Source of the DNA: Pleurocapsa minor GSE-CHR-MK 17-07R
Lineage (GTDB): Bacteria > Chloroflexota > Anaerolineae > Aggregatilineales > Phototrophicaceae
Reading direction: 5' to 3'
NCBI GenBank assembly: GCA_019359125.1
Contig: JAHHHY010000001.1
Span: 806,001-870,000, forward strand
Length of the DNA stretch: 64,000 bases
Part shown: positions 35,382-44,277 of the stretch, one piece after another
Layout: the number at the start of each line of letters is the position of its first letter
How positions within the stretch are numbered: the first letter of the stretch is position 1
Translations under genes and position numbers: made by a program
The notes under the pieces: model-generated
Told to the model about the DNA's origin: nothing
The model's input: only the letters and a program-made list of their open reading frames with translations
Databases searched by the model: none

Positions 35382-37334
35382 ATGAGCGAAACCATCGCCT
35401 ACATCCTCAGCCTGGTAAACGAGACATTCGCATCGGCCATCGTGATTGTGTCCGCATCGATGCTGCTCTATAACCTGTCGCGCAATCAGCAAAGCGGCGT
35501 GGCGCGCACGTCCGCCCTGATGCTAGGCTGCATTACCGTGATTTATGTCTGCGATGTGCTGATCGCGCTCGACCCCAGCATGGTGACATACCGCGCCATC
35601 CTGCGTATTCAGTGGATCGGCATCGCCTTCATGCCGGTGGCGATGGTGCATCTCAGTGACAGCCTGCTGGCGACCACCGGCCAGCCCTCGCGCGGCCGCC
35701 GCCGCCGTGTTATCCGCATCTTCTATGTGCTCAGCGCGGCTTTTTTGCTGCTGGCGGCCTTCAGCAACCTGCTGATCGTCCCCGTGAACATCGCCCCTGA
35801 ATTCTTTTCCGGCGCATTCTACAGCGTCAGCAGCGGTGTCCTGTTTCCGGTATATGTCGTCTACTTCATCATTGCGACGGTTTTTGCATGGGTCAACGTG
35901 GGCCGTGCTGCCCAGCGCTGCCTGACGCGCAGCACGCGCCGCCGGATGCGTTACCTGCAGCTCGCCCTGCTCACGCCCGCGCTGGGCAGTTTCCCGTTCG
36001 CGGTCGTCCTTGGGCCCGGCCAGGAATATTCTCTGCTGGGCCTGCTGCTGGTCAATGTAGCCAATCTGGTCATCATCCTGCTGCTGGTGTTTCTGGCCTA
36101 TCCGCTGTCCTTCTTTGGCTCGCGCGTGCCCGACCGCGTGGTCAAAACAGAACTGCTGCGCTTTCTGCTGCGCGGCCCGATGACCGGCCTGATCGCGCTG
36201 GTGACCATCCTGTATGTCACGCCGGCCACGCGCATCCTCGGCATCACCGGGGCCAGCTTCGCGCCATTTGCCGTGGTCGCGGTGGTGCTGCTTTGGCAGT
36301 GGTTCGTCTCGATTGCCCTGCCCTATCTGGAGAAATGGCTGGTCTTTGCGGCCGACGAGCGCGACCAGTTCACCCGCCTGCAAACCCTGACCGACAAGCT
36401 GCTCACGCGTGAGGACTATGTGCAGCTGCTGGAGGCCACGCTGGCTGCCATTTGCGACTACCTGCGCGTGCCGACCGCCTTTGTCGTCTCGCTGCTGGAG
36501 TCTGAGCCGGAAATTATCGCGGCCGTTGGGCCGGTGCGCCCGAACGTGACCAAGCTGCGCGATGAGGCCGCTCTGCTGCGTGAACAGCTCGCCAGCGCGG
36601 AGGAAGCGCAGCTGGTGGTGTGGAACGGCTTCTGGGCCGCCCCGCTGAATCGGCGTGACAGCACCGGCCGTCAGGTGCCCATTGGCATCCTGGCGATTCA
36701 GGCGCGTGGCAATGACATTGACCTGACCGCCGACGAACAGGTGGAGCTGGCCCGGTTCCTGCGCCGTGCTGACCAGACGTTCGAGGATCTGTCTGTGCAG
36801 ACGGATATCCTGTCCGCGCTGGAGGGCCTGCTGCCGCAGATTATGCTGTCCGCCGACACCCGCGGCGAAATCGAGTATCGCACGCCCAGCGTGACGCTGC
36901 CCGCGCCGGCCCATCAGCCCGCGCTGCCGCCCGACCTCGCCGACGCGGAGCAGTTCAAGGAACAGGTGCGCGCCGCGCTGCGCCATTACTGGGGTGGCCC
37001 CGGCCTGACCAACAGCCGCCTGCTCGACCTGAACATTGTGCGGCATGGGCCCAGCTCTGCCGATGAGAATCCGACGCAGACGCTGCGCGGCCTGCTTCTG
37101 AAAGCCATTGATGCGCAGAAACCGATGACTGACCGCAAAATGCTCAGCCCGGAATGGACGCTCTACAACATTCTTGAGCTGCGGTTCATCAAGGGCGAAA
37201 AGGTCAAGGATGTGGGCGTCAAGCTGGCCATGAGCGAAGCAGACCTGTATCGCAAGCAGCGTGTCGCCATCGATGCCGTCGCGGACACCCTGATGGAAAT
37301 GGAAATGGCTTCCCTCAAAGAAGAGAGCGCCTGA
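35382..37334 (+). CDS. 7TM-GAF-HTH membrane protein of unknown function
   Basis: 650 residues. Residues 1-240 give seven to eight transmembrane helices in the style of the histidine-kinase 7TM sensor region, followed by two more near 265-320. Residues about 335-480 (FTRLQTLTDKLLTREDYVQLLEATLAAICDYL onward) form a GAF-like domain. No histidine kinase H-box or ATPase domain follows. Residues about 580-640 (EWTLYNILELRFIKGEKVKDVGVKLAMSEADLYRKQRVAI) look like a sigma-region-4-type helix-turn-helix. This would be a membrane-tethered one-component regulator. Domain calls are by pattern; the HTH is the least certain. Confidence 0.65.
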   Translation: MSETIAYILSLVNETFASAIVIVSASMLLYNLSRNQQSGVARTSALMLGCITVIYVCDVLIALDPSMVTYRAILRIQWIGIAFMPVAMVHLSDSLLATTGQPSRGRRRRVIRIFYVLSAAFLLLAAFSNLLIVPVNIAPEFFSGAFYSVSSGVLFPVYVVYFIIATVFAWVNVGRAAQRCLTRSTRRRMRYLQLALLTPALGSFPFAVVLGPGQEYSLLGLLLVNVANLVIILLLVFLAYPLSFFGSRVPDRVVKTELLRFLLRGPMTGLIALVTILYVTPATRILGITGASFAPFAVVAVVLLWQWFVSIALPYLEKWLVFAADERDQFTRLQTLTDKLLTREDYVQLLEATLAAICDYLRVPTAFVVSLLESEPEIIAAVGPVRPNVTKLRDEAALLREQLASAEEAQLVVWNGFWAAPLNRRDSTGRQVPIGILAIQARGNDIDLTADEQVELARFLRRADQTFEDLSVQTDILSALEGLLPQIMLSADTRGEIEYRTPSVTLPAPAHQPALPPDLADAEQFKEQVRAALRHYWGGPGLTNSRLLDLNIVRHGPSSADENPTQTLRGLLLKAIDAQKPMTDRKMLSPEWTLYNILELRFIKGEKVKDVGVKLAMSEADLYRKQRVAIDAVADTLMEMEMASLKEESA

Positions 37335-37346
37335 TCTTTCTGCTCC

Positions 37347-37415
37347 ACAGTCGCGATGGATCTATTGCATCATGTCCGCATATTAATGCTATACTCATAA
37401 AAGTTCCGCGACTGT
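37347..37415. promoter_or_regulatory. promoter of the S1-domain gene flanked by a 9-bp inverted repeat
   Basis: TGCTATACT (37387-37395) is a TGn-extended -10, with TTGCAT 19 bases upstream (37365-37370). The whole promoter lies between ACAGTCGCG (37347-37355) and CGCGACTGT (37407-37415), a perfect 9-bp inverted repeat 51 bases apart, which could be an operator pair or fold in RNA. Confidence 0.5.
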
Positions 37416-37446
37416 CTACTTATTGTAAGGTTTACGAGGGAACTGC

Positions 37447-38427
37447 ATGTCGGCTGACTTTCAGCGGGAATTCAACGCTTCTCCCCAACCAGAAATTGAC
37501 GAAAGTTACTGGCGTGCACTGCTTCAGGAAGCAGAAGATACGCCTGAAGCTCACGAGTCGGCGGATGACGATGTCATACGTTTCACATCGGTCATCCAGC
37601 AGGCACGTTCAGCCGCCGATAACAGCTCAGACTGGGCGACCATTCGCGCCTGCACCGAAAAAGACGAAACCCTTCAGCTCTATGTCAGCGGCTACAACCG
37701 AGGCGGACTGCTGGTGGAATGGAACGCGCTGCGCGGATTCGTGCCCGCCAGCCAGCTGATCGACTTTCCCGCCACTGCAAATCCAACCGTGCGCCAGAAG
37801 TCCCTGGCCGCCCGCGTGGGCCAGATGCTGTCGCTGCGCGTCATTGAGCTGAATCAGGAACACAATCGATTGATTCTGTCCGAGCGTGCGGCCAAAGTGC
37901 GCCCCGGCGAGCGGGCCGGCCTGCTGACGCGCATTCAGACCGGTGAACAGGTTCAGGGCGTGGTGACCAACCTGTGCGAGTTCGGCGCTTTTATCGACCT
38001 GGGCGGCATCGAAGGGCTGATCCATATCAGCGAATTGAGCTGGGGGCGCGTCGGCCATCCCAACGAAGTCCTGCGCCGTGGACAGATCGTGGATGTGAAA
38101 GTGCTGGAAGTGAAGCCGGACGCTGGCCGTGTGGCGCTGAGCATGAAACGCCTGCATCCGGACCCGTGGGCCACGGTGAATGAACGCTATCGTATCGGCG
38201 AGTATGTCACGGGCATCGTCACCAATGTGGTCGATTTCGGGGCATTTGCCCGCATCGAAGAAGGCCTGGAAGGCCTGATCCACGTCTCGGAGCTGGCTGA
38301 GGGACATTTCCTGCACCCGCGCAATGTACTGTCCGAAGGGCAGGAAGTCCGCGCGCGCATCCTCAGCATAGATGGGCGCGCCCGCCGCCTGGGCCTCACG
38401 CTCAGGTCCACCCCAGCCGACGCGTAA
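37447..38427 (+). CDS. S1 RNA-binding domain protein (ribosomal protein S1-like)
   Basis: 326 residues with three S1 OB-fold repeats: about 60-140 (LQLYVSGYNRGGLLVEWNALRGFVPASQL, degenerate), 152-222 (GEQVQGVVTNLCEFGAFIDLGGIEGLIHISELSWG) and 238-310 (GEYVTGIVTNVVDFGAFARIEEGLEGLIHVSELAEG). Shorter than proteobacterial S1 (six repeats), similar in design to the shorter S1 of Gram-positive and deep-branching bacteria. GAGGG lies six bases before the ATG. Likely helps mRNA loading on the ribosome or RNA binding in general. Confidence 0.88.
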   Translation: MSADFQREFNASPQPEIDESYWRALLQEAEDTPEAHESADDDVIRFTSVIQQARSAADNSSDWATIRACTEKDETLQLYVSGYNRGGLLVEWNALRGFVPASQLIDFPATANPTVRQKSLAARVGQMLSLRVIELNQEHNRLILSERAAKVRPGERAGLLTRIQTGEQVQGVVTNLCEFGAFIDLGGIEGLIHISELSWGRVGHPNEVLRRGQIVDVKVLEVKPDAGRVALSMKRLHPDPWATVNERYRIGEYVTGIVTNVVDFGAFARIEEGLEGLIHVSELAEGHFLHPRNVLSEGQEVRARILSIDGRARRLGLTLRSTPADA

Positions 38428-38441
38428 GCACACACCGCGCG

Positions 38442-38470
38442 TTGCCCAAAGCCGCCCAAAACGGTAGAAT
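38442..38470 (+). promoter_or_regulatory. promoter of ftsK
   Basis: TTGCCC (38442-38447), 17-base spacer, TAGAAT (38465-38470), about 76 bases before the probable GTG start. Confidence 0.55.
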
Positions 38471-38545
38471 AGATGTACGAAGACGGCACTGGCACTTCCG
38501 CCGGTGCCGCATCGTTTTTCACCCAGTTCAAGGACAATTGACCGA

Positions 38546-41236
38546 GTGACTCAGAAGAAATCACAGGGCGAGCGTCCCAAAACGCGTCCACCTGCCAGCA
38601 CCCAGGGCGGCCCCGGCTCAAAGAAGCCCGGCACGCGTGCTGCCGTTCCGCCAGAAGAACCCCGGCGTTCGCGCGACGAACGCTATACCGTAAAGCCCGA
38701 ATTCTGGGACAGCGTGATGGACATCATCCCCCCGTGGGGCGATGAAATCGCTGCTGTGCTGCTGATTGTATTCGGGCTGGTCTCGTTTCTGTCGCTGCTG
38801 AATGTCTCCGGTGACAGCACCATCGCGGCGGCCTGGTCCAACGCCCTCATCAGTCTGTTCGGCTATGGCAGCACCATCGTGTGTGCTGGACTGCTGGGGC
38901 TAGGCATTGTGCTGCTGCTGCCGCGCGCGGGCATCGTCATTCGCTTTCCAGCGCGGCGCATCCTCAGCATCGAGATGGCTTTCTTCTCGGCACTGGCGCT
39001 GCTGCATCTGCTGTCTGGCGCAAACGAATTACGCTCGCTGGCCAGGCTGGGCCGCGGCGGCGGACAGGTGGGCTGGGCGCTCAGCTCGGTGACCACAGGC
39101 GTCGTCGGCGTGCCCATGTCGGTGATCATCTTCTCAGTTATCTTCACCATTTCGGTAGCCATCGTGCTGGGCGTTCGGCGCGTGCATATCAAGACCGTGC
39201 TCAATCGTGCCAGCACCCGTCTGCTGACCATCGGTCGCGAGCTGAAGCCTGCCGACTCAGGTGCACGCGTCACCGTATCGCGTTTCGATGAGGCCTTAAA
39301 AGGGCCGAAACGCGCCCTGGACGACTCCGGCGCGCCCGCGCTGATGATGCCGACAGTGGCCCAGGCTCAGCGTGTGAAAGCCTTTCACATCATGCGCGTG
39401 AAGATCAATCTGGAAAGCCTGCCGCCATCTGCGCGCGCGGCCCTGCTCAGCAGCACAACCGCCCAGCAGCCCACGCCCGAAGAACTGGCCTTGTTTGGCA
39501 AACGGGATGGCATCCCGCAGTTCAATGCCATCGGCACTGTGAAGGGCAAGCCTGTCAAGGGCAGCACGTATGTGCCTGTTGAGCGACCGGATGGACGCCT
39601 GAAACGTTACTTTGTCGTGTCTGGACTGCGCGAATCCCGGGGAAATATCCGGCGCGATCCCGCCCTGCCGCCGCTGTCCATTTTCAAAGACATCGACCTG
39701 ACGCTGCCGGACGAGCGCGAAATCAACAACAACGTCGTGCTGATTGAAAACACGCTGCTGGAATTCGATATCGACGTAGACGTGGCGGATGTGAAGATCG
39801 GCCCCACCGTGACACAGTATGCCGTGCAGCCCTATCGCGAGAAAGCCAACGAAGAAGGTGAGGTCGCGTTCAGCCGCACGCGCGTCAGCAAGATTGCCTC
39901 GCTGGCCAGCGACCTGGCGCTGTCGCTCAGCGCCAAGCGCCTGCGCCTGGAGACGCCAATTCCAGGCACCAATTACATTGGCATCGAAGTGCCGAATCGC
40001 AAGCCGAGCACGGTCGCGCTGCGCTCTGTCTACGAGAGCAAACAGTATCAGGACGACGCCTCAAAGCGTAAAAGCCCGCTGTTTGTGCCGCTGGGACGTG
40101 ACGTGGCCGGGGCGCCGGTCGGCATTGACCTGGGCCAGATGCCACATCTGCTGATCGCGGGCACGACCGGCTCCGGCAAATCGGTGTGTATCGCTGCGCT
40201 GGCGGCGGCCCTGCTGATGGACAACTCGCCTGACATGGTTAAAATGGTCATGCTCGACCCGAAACGCGTCGAGCTGAGCCGCTTCAACGGCATCCCGCAC
40301 CTGCTGGGGCCGGTGGAAACCGACCACGAGCGCATGATCGGCGTGCTGCGCTGGCTGACGCGTGAGATGGACCGGCGCTACAAGCTGCTGGAAGAAAGCG
40401 CGGCGCGCAACATCGACACCTACAACCAGCGGCTGGGGCGCAGGCGCAAGGACGAAATGCTGCCCTATATCGTCATCTTCGTCGATGAAATCGGTGACCT
40501 GATGATGAACAACCCGGATGAGACCGAAAAATCGATCACGCGCCTGGCGCAAATGGCGCGTGCCGTGGGCATGCACATGGTCATCGCCACACAGCGGCCC
40601 AGCGTGGATGTCATCACCGGGCTGATCAAGGCGAATTTCCCGTCGCGCATCGCCTTTTCGGTGGCCAGCGGCACCGACTCACGCGTGATTCTGGACGCTG
40701 TTGGCGCGGAAAACCTGATGGGCCGCGGGGACATGTTGTACCAGGCTGCTGACGCGCTGGCTCCGCGCCGTTTGCAGGGATGCTGGGTGTCTGACGATGA
40801 AGTGCGCGAGATTACGCAGTTCTGGCGCGATCAGGCGGCAGGCAGGCTGACACCCGCTGCCCCGGCAGCAACCGCCGAAACATCAGAGCCCGAAGTCGTC
40901 GCGGAAGTGCCTGCACCGCCTGCACCCAGTGTCGCGCCGTGGGAACGCGGCCTGACGCGGCGCGAATTCCTGTCTGAGACGGATCCGCTGCTGGAGCAGG
41001 CAATCGCGCTGGTGGTGGCCGACCAGGAAGCCAGCGCGTCGCAGATTCAGCGCAAGATGGGCATCGGCTATCCGCGTGCGGCACGTCTGGTCGACCTGCT
41101 GGTGGAGCTGGGTATTGTCGGGGAGTTCAAGCCAGACCGGCGCAGTCGTTTCGTGCTCATCAAGCCGGGACAGGATCCCTTTAAGGACCTGATCGAAAAG
41201 CGCATGAAGAGACAGCAGTCTCCAGACTCAGAGTAG
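38546..41236 (+). CDS. ftsK: DNA translocase FtsK/SpoIIIE
   Basis: About 896 residues from the GTG at 38546; an upstream in-frame GTG at 38504 is less likely. N-terminal four transmembrane segments (about 60-215), a long linker, the motor with Walker A IAGTTGSGKSVCIAALAAALL near 535-555, MLDPKRVELSRFNGIPHLLGPVET, Walker B YIVIFVDEIGDLMMNN, and IATQRPSVDVITGLIKANFPSRIAFSVAS. The C-terminal winged-helix gamma domain (SQIQRKMGIGYPRAARLVDLLVELGIVG) reads polar KOPS-like sites. It moves chromosome DNA at the septum. Its 3' end overlaps the convergent SRAP gene by nine bases. Confidence 0.96.
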   Translation: MTQKKSQGERPKTRPPASTQGGPGSKKPGTRAAVPPEEPRRSRDERYTVKPEFWDSVMDIIPPWGDEIAAVLLIVFGLVSFLSLLNVSGDSTIAAAWSNALISLFGYGSTIVCAGLLGLGIVLLLPRAGIVIRFPARRILSIEMAFFSALALLHLLSGANELRSLARLGRGGGQVGWALSSVTTGVVGVPMSVIIFSVIFTISVAIVLGVRRVHIKTVLNRASTRLLTIGRELKPADSGARVTVSRFDEALKGPKRALDDSGAPALMMPTVAQAQRVKAFHIMRVKINLESLPPSARAALLSSTTAQQPTPEELALFGKRDGIPQFNAIGTVKGKPVKGSTYVPVERPDGRLKRYFVVSGLRESRGNIRRDPALPPLSIFKDIDLTLPDEREINNNVVLIENTLLEFDIDVDVADVKIGPTVTQYAVQPYREKANEEGEVAFSRTRVSKIASLASDLALSLSAKRLRLETPIPGTNYIGIEVPNRKPSTVALRSVYESKQYQDDASKRKSPLFVPLGRDVAGAPVGIDLGQMPHLLIAGTTGSGKSVCIAALAAALLMDNSPDMVKMVMLDPKRVELSRFNGIPHLLGPVETDHERMIGVLRWLTREMDRRYKLLEESAARNIDTYNQRLGRRRKDEMLPYIVIFVDEIGDLMMNNPDETEKSITRLAQMARAVGMHMVIATQRPSVDVITGLIKANFPSRIAFSVASGTDSRVILDAVGAENLMGRGDMLYQAADALAPRRLQGCWVSDDEVREITQFWRDQAAGRLTPAAPAATAETSEPEVVAEVPAPPAPSVAPWERGLTRREFLSETDPLLEQAIALVVADQEASASQIQRKMGIGYPRAARLVDLLVELGIVGEFKPDRRSRFVLIKPGQDPFKDLIEKRMKRQQSPDSE

Positions 41237-41899
41237 CCGTGCGAGAGGTTCGATCAGCTCCGGCCCGTCGAAGACCGGCTTATTCACCGCCGTGCTGACT
41301 TCGTACGCGGTCATCGCATTCGGGTCGTACTGCGTCAGCAGCGCACGCAGAGGCTCGGTCGGCGCCTGCTGATCCAGCCACAGACCGTAGTCAGCGGGCC
41401 TGACAATCACGGGCATCCGCTCGTGAAACTGGCGCATGAAGTCATTGGCGCCGGTGGTCAGAATCGTGAAGGTGTGGATGGGTCGCTTCTCGACATCGTG
41501 CCAGGTTTCCCACAGCCCGGCCATCGCAAACAGCGGCACATCCTTCAGGTGGATATAGCGCGGCATCTTCTTCGTGCCTTCGGCCTTCCACTCATAGAAG
41601 CCGTTAGCAGGCACCAGGCAGCGGCGGCGGCGAAAGGCGTGCTTGAACGACGGCTTTTCTTCAATCGTCTCGGAACGCGCATTGATCATCTTGGCGCCCA
41701 TCGCCAGGTCTTTGGCCCACGATGGCACCAGTCCCCAGCGATACATGACCAGCTCGCGCCCGCCATCTTCGTTGATGATTACCGGGGCCAGCTGCGTCGG
41801 CGCCACGTTGTAGCGCGGCGTCAGTTCCGGGACGCTGGCCAGGTCAAACGCCTGCTGAAGCGCCGTGCTGTCGGCGGCAATCACAAATCGGCCACACAT
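41228..41899 (-). CDS. SRAP (YedK/HMCES) abasic-site crosslinking protein
   Basis: 223 residues. Cys2 in MCGRFVIAADS is the residue that forms a thiazolidine with abasic DNA; YNVAPTQLAPVI (Asn, N-A-P-T), NARSETIEEKPSFKHAFRRRRCLVPANGFYEWK with the catalytic Glu, and FTILTTGANDFMRQFHERMPVI with the catalytic His are all in order. It shields abasic sites in single-stranded DNA. Convergent with ftsK. Confidence 0.94.
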   Translation of the reverse strand: MCGRFVIAADSTALQQAFDLASVPELTPRYNVAPTQLAPVIINEDGGRELVMYRWGLVPSWAKDLAMGAKMINARSETIEEKPSFKHAFRRRRCLVPANGFYEWKAEGTKKMPRYIHLKDVPLFAMAGLWETWHDVEKRPIHTFTILTTGANDFMRQFHERMPVIVRPADYGLWLDQQAPTEPLRALLTQYDPNAMTAYEVSTAVNKPVFDGPELIEPLARLL

Positions 41900-41929
41900 G
41901 AAGACCTCTTTCAGGCGGCACAGGCGCCG

Positions 41930-42214
41930 CTATTTCCTGCGTTTCTGATCGCTGCGGCCCATTTCGGCAATCTGGCGTACCGTCGCCAGCAGCGCCAACA
42001 CCAGGCCCATCAATTCGCCGGTCGCGGGGGACGGACGCATGCCCGTGCGGCGCACTTCTTCTTCAGCGGCGCGGTTATACATATAAGCCGACAGCGCGCC
42101 CAGGATCAGGCCGCCCACCAGGCCAACCAGATAGTTCTGGCCTTTCCAGCCGTCGGTTGAGGCCGTTCCAGCCGTCACATCCTGCACAGCGTCCACCAGA
42201 TTCTGCTTATTCAT
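41930..42214 (-). CDS. small membrane protein of unknown function
   Basis: About 94 residues starting at the ATG at 42214 (overlapping the previous stop by eight bases). One transmembrane segment, NYLVGLVGGLILGALSAYMYNRA, then a mostly cytoplasmic tail with ELMGLVLALLATVRQIAEMG and a basic C-terminus. The run GLVGGLILGALSA resembles YtxH-type glycine-zipper anchors. Paired with the next upstream gene; function unknown. Confidence 0.7.
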   Translation of the reverse strand: MNKQNLVDAVQDVTAGTASTDGWKGQNYLVGLVGGLILGALSAYMYNRAAEEEVRRTGMRPSPATGELMGLVLALLATVRQIAEMGRSDQKRRK

Positions 42215-42656
42215 GGGTCGCATCCTTCGATGAGGTCGATTTACGGTCAAATGCCTTGTTCATCCAGTTTTCCAGCGGGGCCGTGCGCACGCTGAAGTTC
42301 GCGGACTGCTGCGCTGCCACATCACTGACCTCTTCCACTTTCTGCCGCGCAGTCACCGTCAGCGACTCGACACGACGCAGCGGACTGGCAACAGCACCTG
42401 TCACCTTATTCATGCCAAAAACACTCACAACCATGACGATAAACAGCGCGAACATGCACAGCAGTGCCGGGCACAGCATCATCACCATCATCATCACATT
42501 GGCCGTCAGCGATGGCCGTGGCGAGACCCCCGCCAGCACCACCAGGCCGACCAGCACAGCCACGCCCACGATCATGGGCAGGCGCAGCGAACGCCACCGG
42601 ACCTGCCGGATGCGCTTCTGTGTCGCGTCTAACAACTGCTGTTTATCCGCCTGCAT
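42207..42656 (-). CDS. two-helix membrane protein of unknown function
   Basis: About 149 residues from the ATG at 42656, preceded by GGAAG; an in-frame upstream start would run into the promoter region of psuG. Two transmembrane segments (LPMIVGVAVLVGLVVLAGV and NVMMMVMMLCPALLCMFALFIVMVVSVFG) are followed by a helical cytoplasmic tail (SLTVTARQKVEEVSDVAAQQSANF). No family recognised. Confidence 0.7.
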   Translation of the reverse strand: MQADKQQLLDATQKRIRQVRWRSLRLPMIVGVAVLVGLVVLAGVSPRPSLTANVMMMVMMLCPALLCMFALFIVMVVSVFGMNKVTGAVASPLRRVESLTVTARQKVEEVSDVAAQQSANFSVRTAPLENWMNKAFDRKSTSSKDATHE

Positions 42657-42734
42657 GCAGGATCTTCCATCCGTGAAAGACAACAAGTAAGATGTATTGT
42701 ACTGAGTCCGACGCCGCGGAACAACGGAGCGCAC

Positions 42735-43649
42735 ATGAGCAACCTGCACATTTCCCCTGAAGTGGCCGATGCATTGTCAGAAAATAGTCCGGTTGTCGCA
42801 CTCGAATCCACCCTGATTACCCACGGGCTGCCCTATCCCGAAAATGTCGAGACCGCGCTGGCGATGGAAACAGCCGTGCGTGAAGGCGGCGCGGTGCCGG
42901 CCACGATCGCCATCCTGAACGGCGAGATTCGCGTCGGACTGACGCATTCGGAAATTGACCGACTGGCGCACCTGCAGAATGTGCGTAAATGCAGCCGCCG
43001 TGACCTGGGCATCGCGGTAGGCCTGAAAGAAAATGCGGCCACAACCGTGGCAGGCACGATGATTGCCGCCAATATGGCCGGGATTCGCGTGTTCTCGACC
43101 GGCGGCATCGGCGGCGTGCATCGCGGGCATCCCTTCGATGTCTCGGCGGACCTGATCGAGCTGGGACGCACGCCAGTCGCGGTGGTCTGCTCAGGCGCGA
43201 AATCGATTCTCGACCTGCCCCTGACGCTGGAAGTGCTGGAGACGCAGGGCGTGCCGATTCTGGGCTATGGCACGGATGTGCTGCCCTCGTTCTATTCGCG
43301 GGCGACCACCCTGCCGATCGATGCGCGCATCGACACGCCCGAGCAGGCCGCCAGCGTGATTGCCGCGGCTGGCAAGCTGGGCCAGACGCACGGTATCCTG
43401 ATCGCGGTGCCCGTGCCGGAAGGCAAAGACATCGACCAGGCCATCGTCGAGGCTGCAATTGTGCAGGCCACCGCCGAGGCAGATGCCCAGGGCATCAGCG
43501 GCAAGCTCATCACGCCGTTTGTGCTGGGACGCGTGGCCGAGCTGACCGGCGGCACGTCGCGCACGGCAAACATGGCCCTGCTGCGCAATAACGCCTTCGT
43601 GGGCGGGCAGATTGCAGTCGCGCTGTCAGCCTTGTCTGCCGGAGCCTGA
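42735..43649 (+). CDS. psuG: pseudouridine-5'-phosphate glycosidase
   Basis: Cleaves the C-C glycosidic bond of pseudouridine 5'-phosphate to uracil and ribose 5-phosphate. 304 residues with VVALESTLITHGLPYPENVETA near 20-41 (catalytic Glu), CSRRDLGIAVGLKENAATTVAGTM with catalytic Lys region, FSTGGIGGVHRG and VVCSGAKSILDLPLTLEVLETQGVPILGYGTD, all signature segments. No psuK kinase is adjacent. Divergent from the small membrane protein pair. Confidence 0.95.
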   Translation: MSNLHISPEVADALSENSPVVALESTLITHGLPYPENVETALAMETAVREGGAVPATIAILNGEIRVGLTHSEIDRLAHLQNVRKCSRRDLGIAVGLKENAATTVAGTMIAANMAGIRVFSTGGIGGVHRGHPFDVSADLIELGRTPVAVVCSGAKSILDLPLTLEVLETQGVPILGYGTDVLPSFYSRATTLPIDARIDTPEQAASVIAAAGKLGQTHGILIAVPVPEGKDIDQAIVEAAIVQATAEADAQGISGKLITPFVLGRVAELTGGTSRTANMALLRNNAFVGGQIAVALSALSAGA

Positions 43650-43664
43650 TTCGCCGCCTATCAA

Positions 43665-44177
43665 TCAGCCTTCCAGCTGGTCTTGCTGCTCCCAGATGTA
43701 AATTAACAAATCCTGTTCAAGGGTTTTCGCGCCCAGCATATACAGCATCGCCAATATCTGGGCGCGATGATCCGTGCCGTGATTAATCATATGGCGCACA
43801 ATATCGCTGCGCAGATCGCGCTTTTTGCCGCCACGCTGTGGCACGTCATACTCAATATACTGTTCCAGGTCATCCTCGGTTAGCCCGTCCAGCAGCGCGC
43901 GGGTTTCCGCCTGGAGAACATCCCACAACTGCCTGACTGCCGCAATCGATGGTGCATCGTCGGTGGTCAGGCGCTCAGGCGGCTGCTGTCCTGTCAACCG
44001 CACTGCCCAGCGACGCTCGACGTTCATACAGTGCGTCACCTGACCGCGGATGTGTTCAAAGGCATATCCCACATTCCGGTTGAACTGCTCATCTGTCAAT
44101 GTGTTAATGCACGACCACACGCGCGCATGGGCCCATGCGTTGTAGTCAAGCAGCTGCTGCATTTCTTCACGTGTCAT
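43665..44177 (-). CDS. DinB-family protein (metal-dependent four-helix bundle)
   Basis: 170 residues from the ATG at 44177, which has GGGGAG nine bases upstream. Opening MTREEMQQLLDYNAWAHARVW and the metal His in GYAFEHIRGQVTHCMNVERRW and INHGTDHRAQILAMLYMLG (HGTDHR) are typical of DinB/DfsB-like thiol-dependent transferases or hydrolases. The true substrate is not indicated. Convergent with psuG and divergent from the MurA-like gene. Confidence 0.88.
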   Translation of the reverse strand: MTREEMQQLLDYNAWAHARVWSCINTLTDEQFNRNVGYAFEHIRGQVTHCMNVERRWAVRLTGQQPPERLTTDDAPSIAAVRQLWDVLQAETRALLDGLTEDDLEQYIEYDVPQRGGKKRDLRSDIVRHMINHGTDHRAQILAMLYMLGAKTLEQDLLIYIWEQQDQLEG

Positions 44178-44234
44178 GACATTTCTCCCCAATACGACCG
44201 GCACAGGCCTATAGTACGCGCACTGGCGTCGGCC

Positions 44235-44243
44235 TGCTATAAT
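44235..44243 (+). promoter_or_regulatory. extended -10 promoter of the MurA-like/wall cluster
   Basis: TGCTATAAT is a perfect TGn-extended -10, 34 bases before the ATG at 44278, with no matching -35. Confidence 0.6.
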
Positions 44244-44277
44244 GTGGCCCGTACCACCTGACACGAGAGATTCGCAT

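Noticed and set aside
38481-38518. Possible terminator or attenuator hairpin before ftsK
   Set aside because: The stem is only GGCAC/GTGCC and the T-run begins six bases later, so support is too weak.
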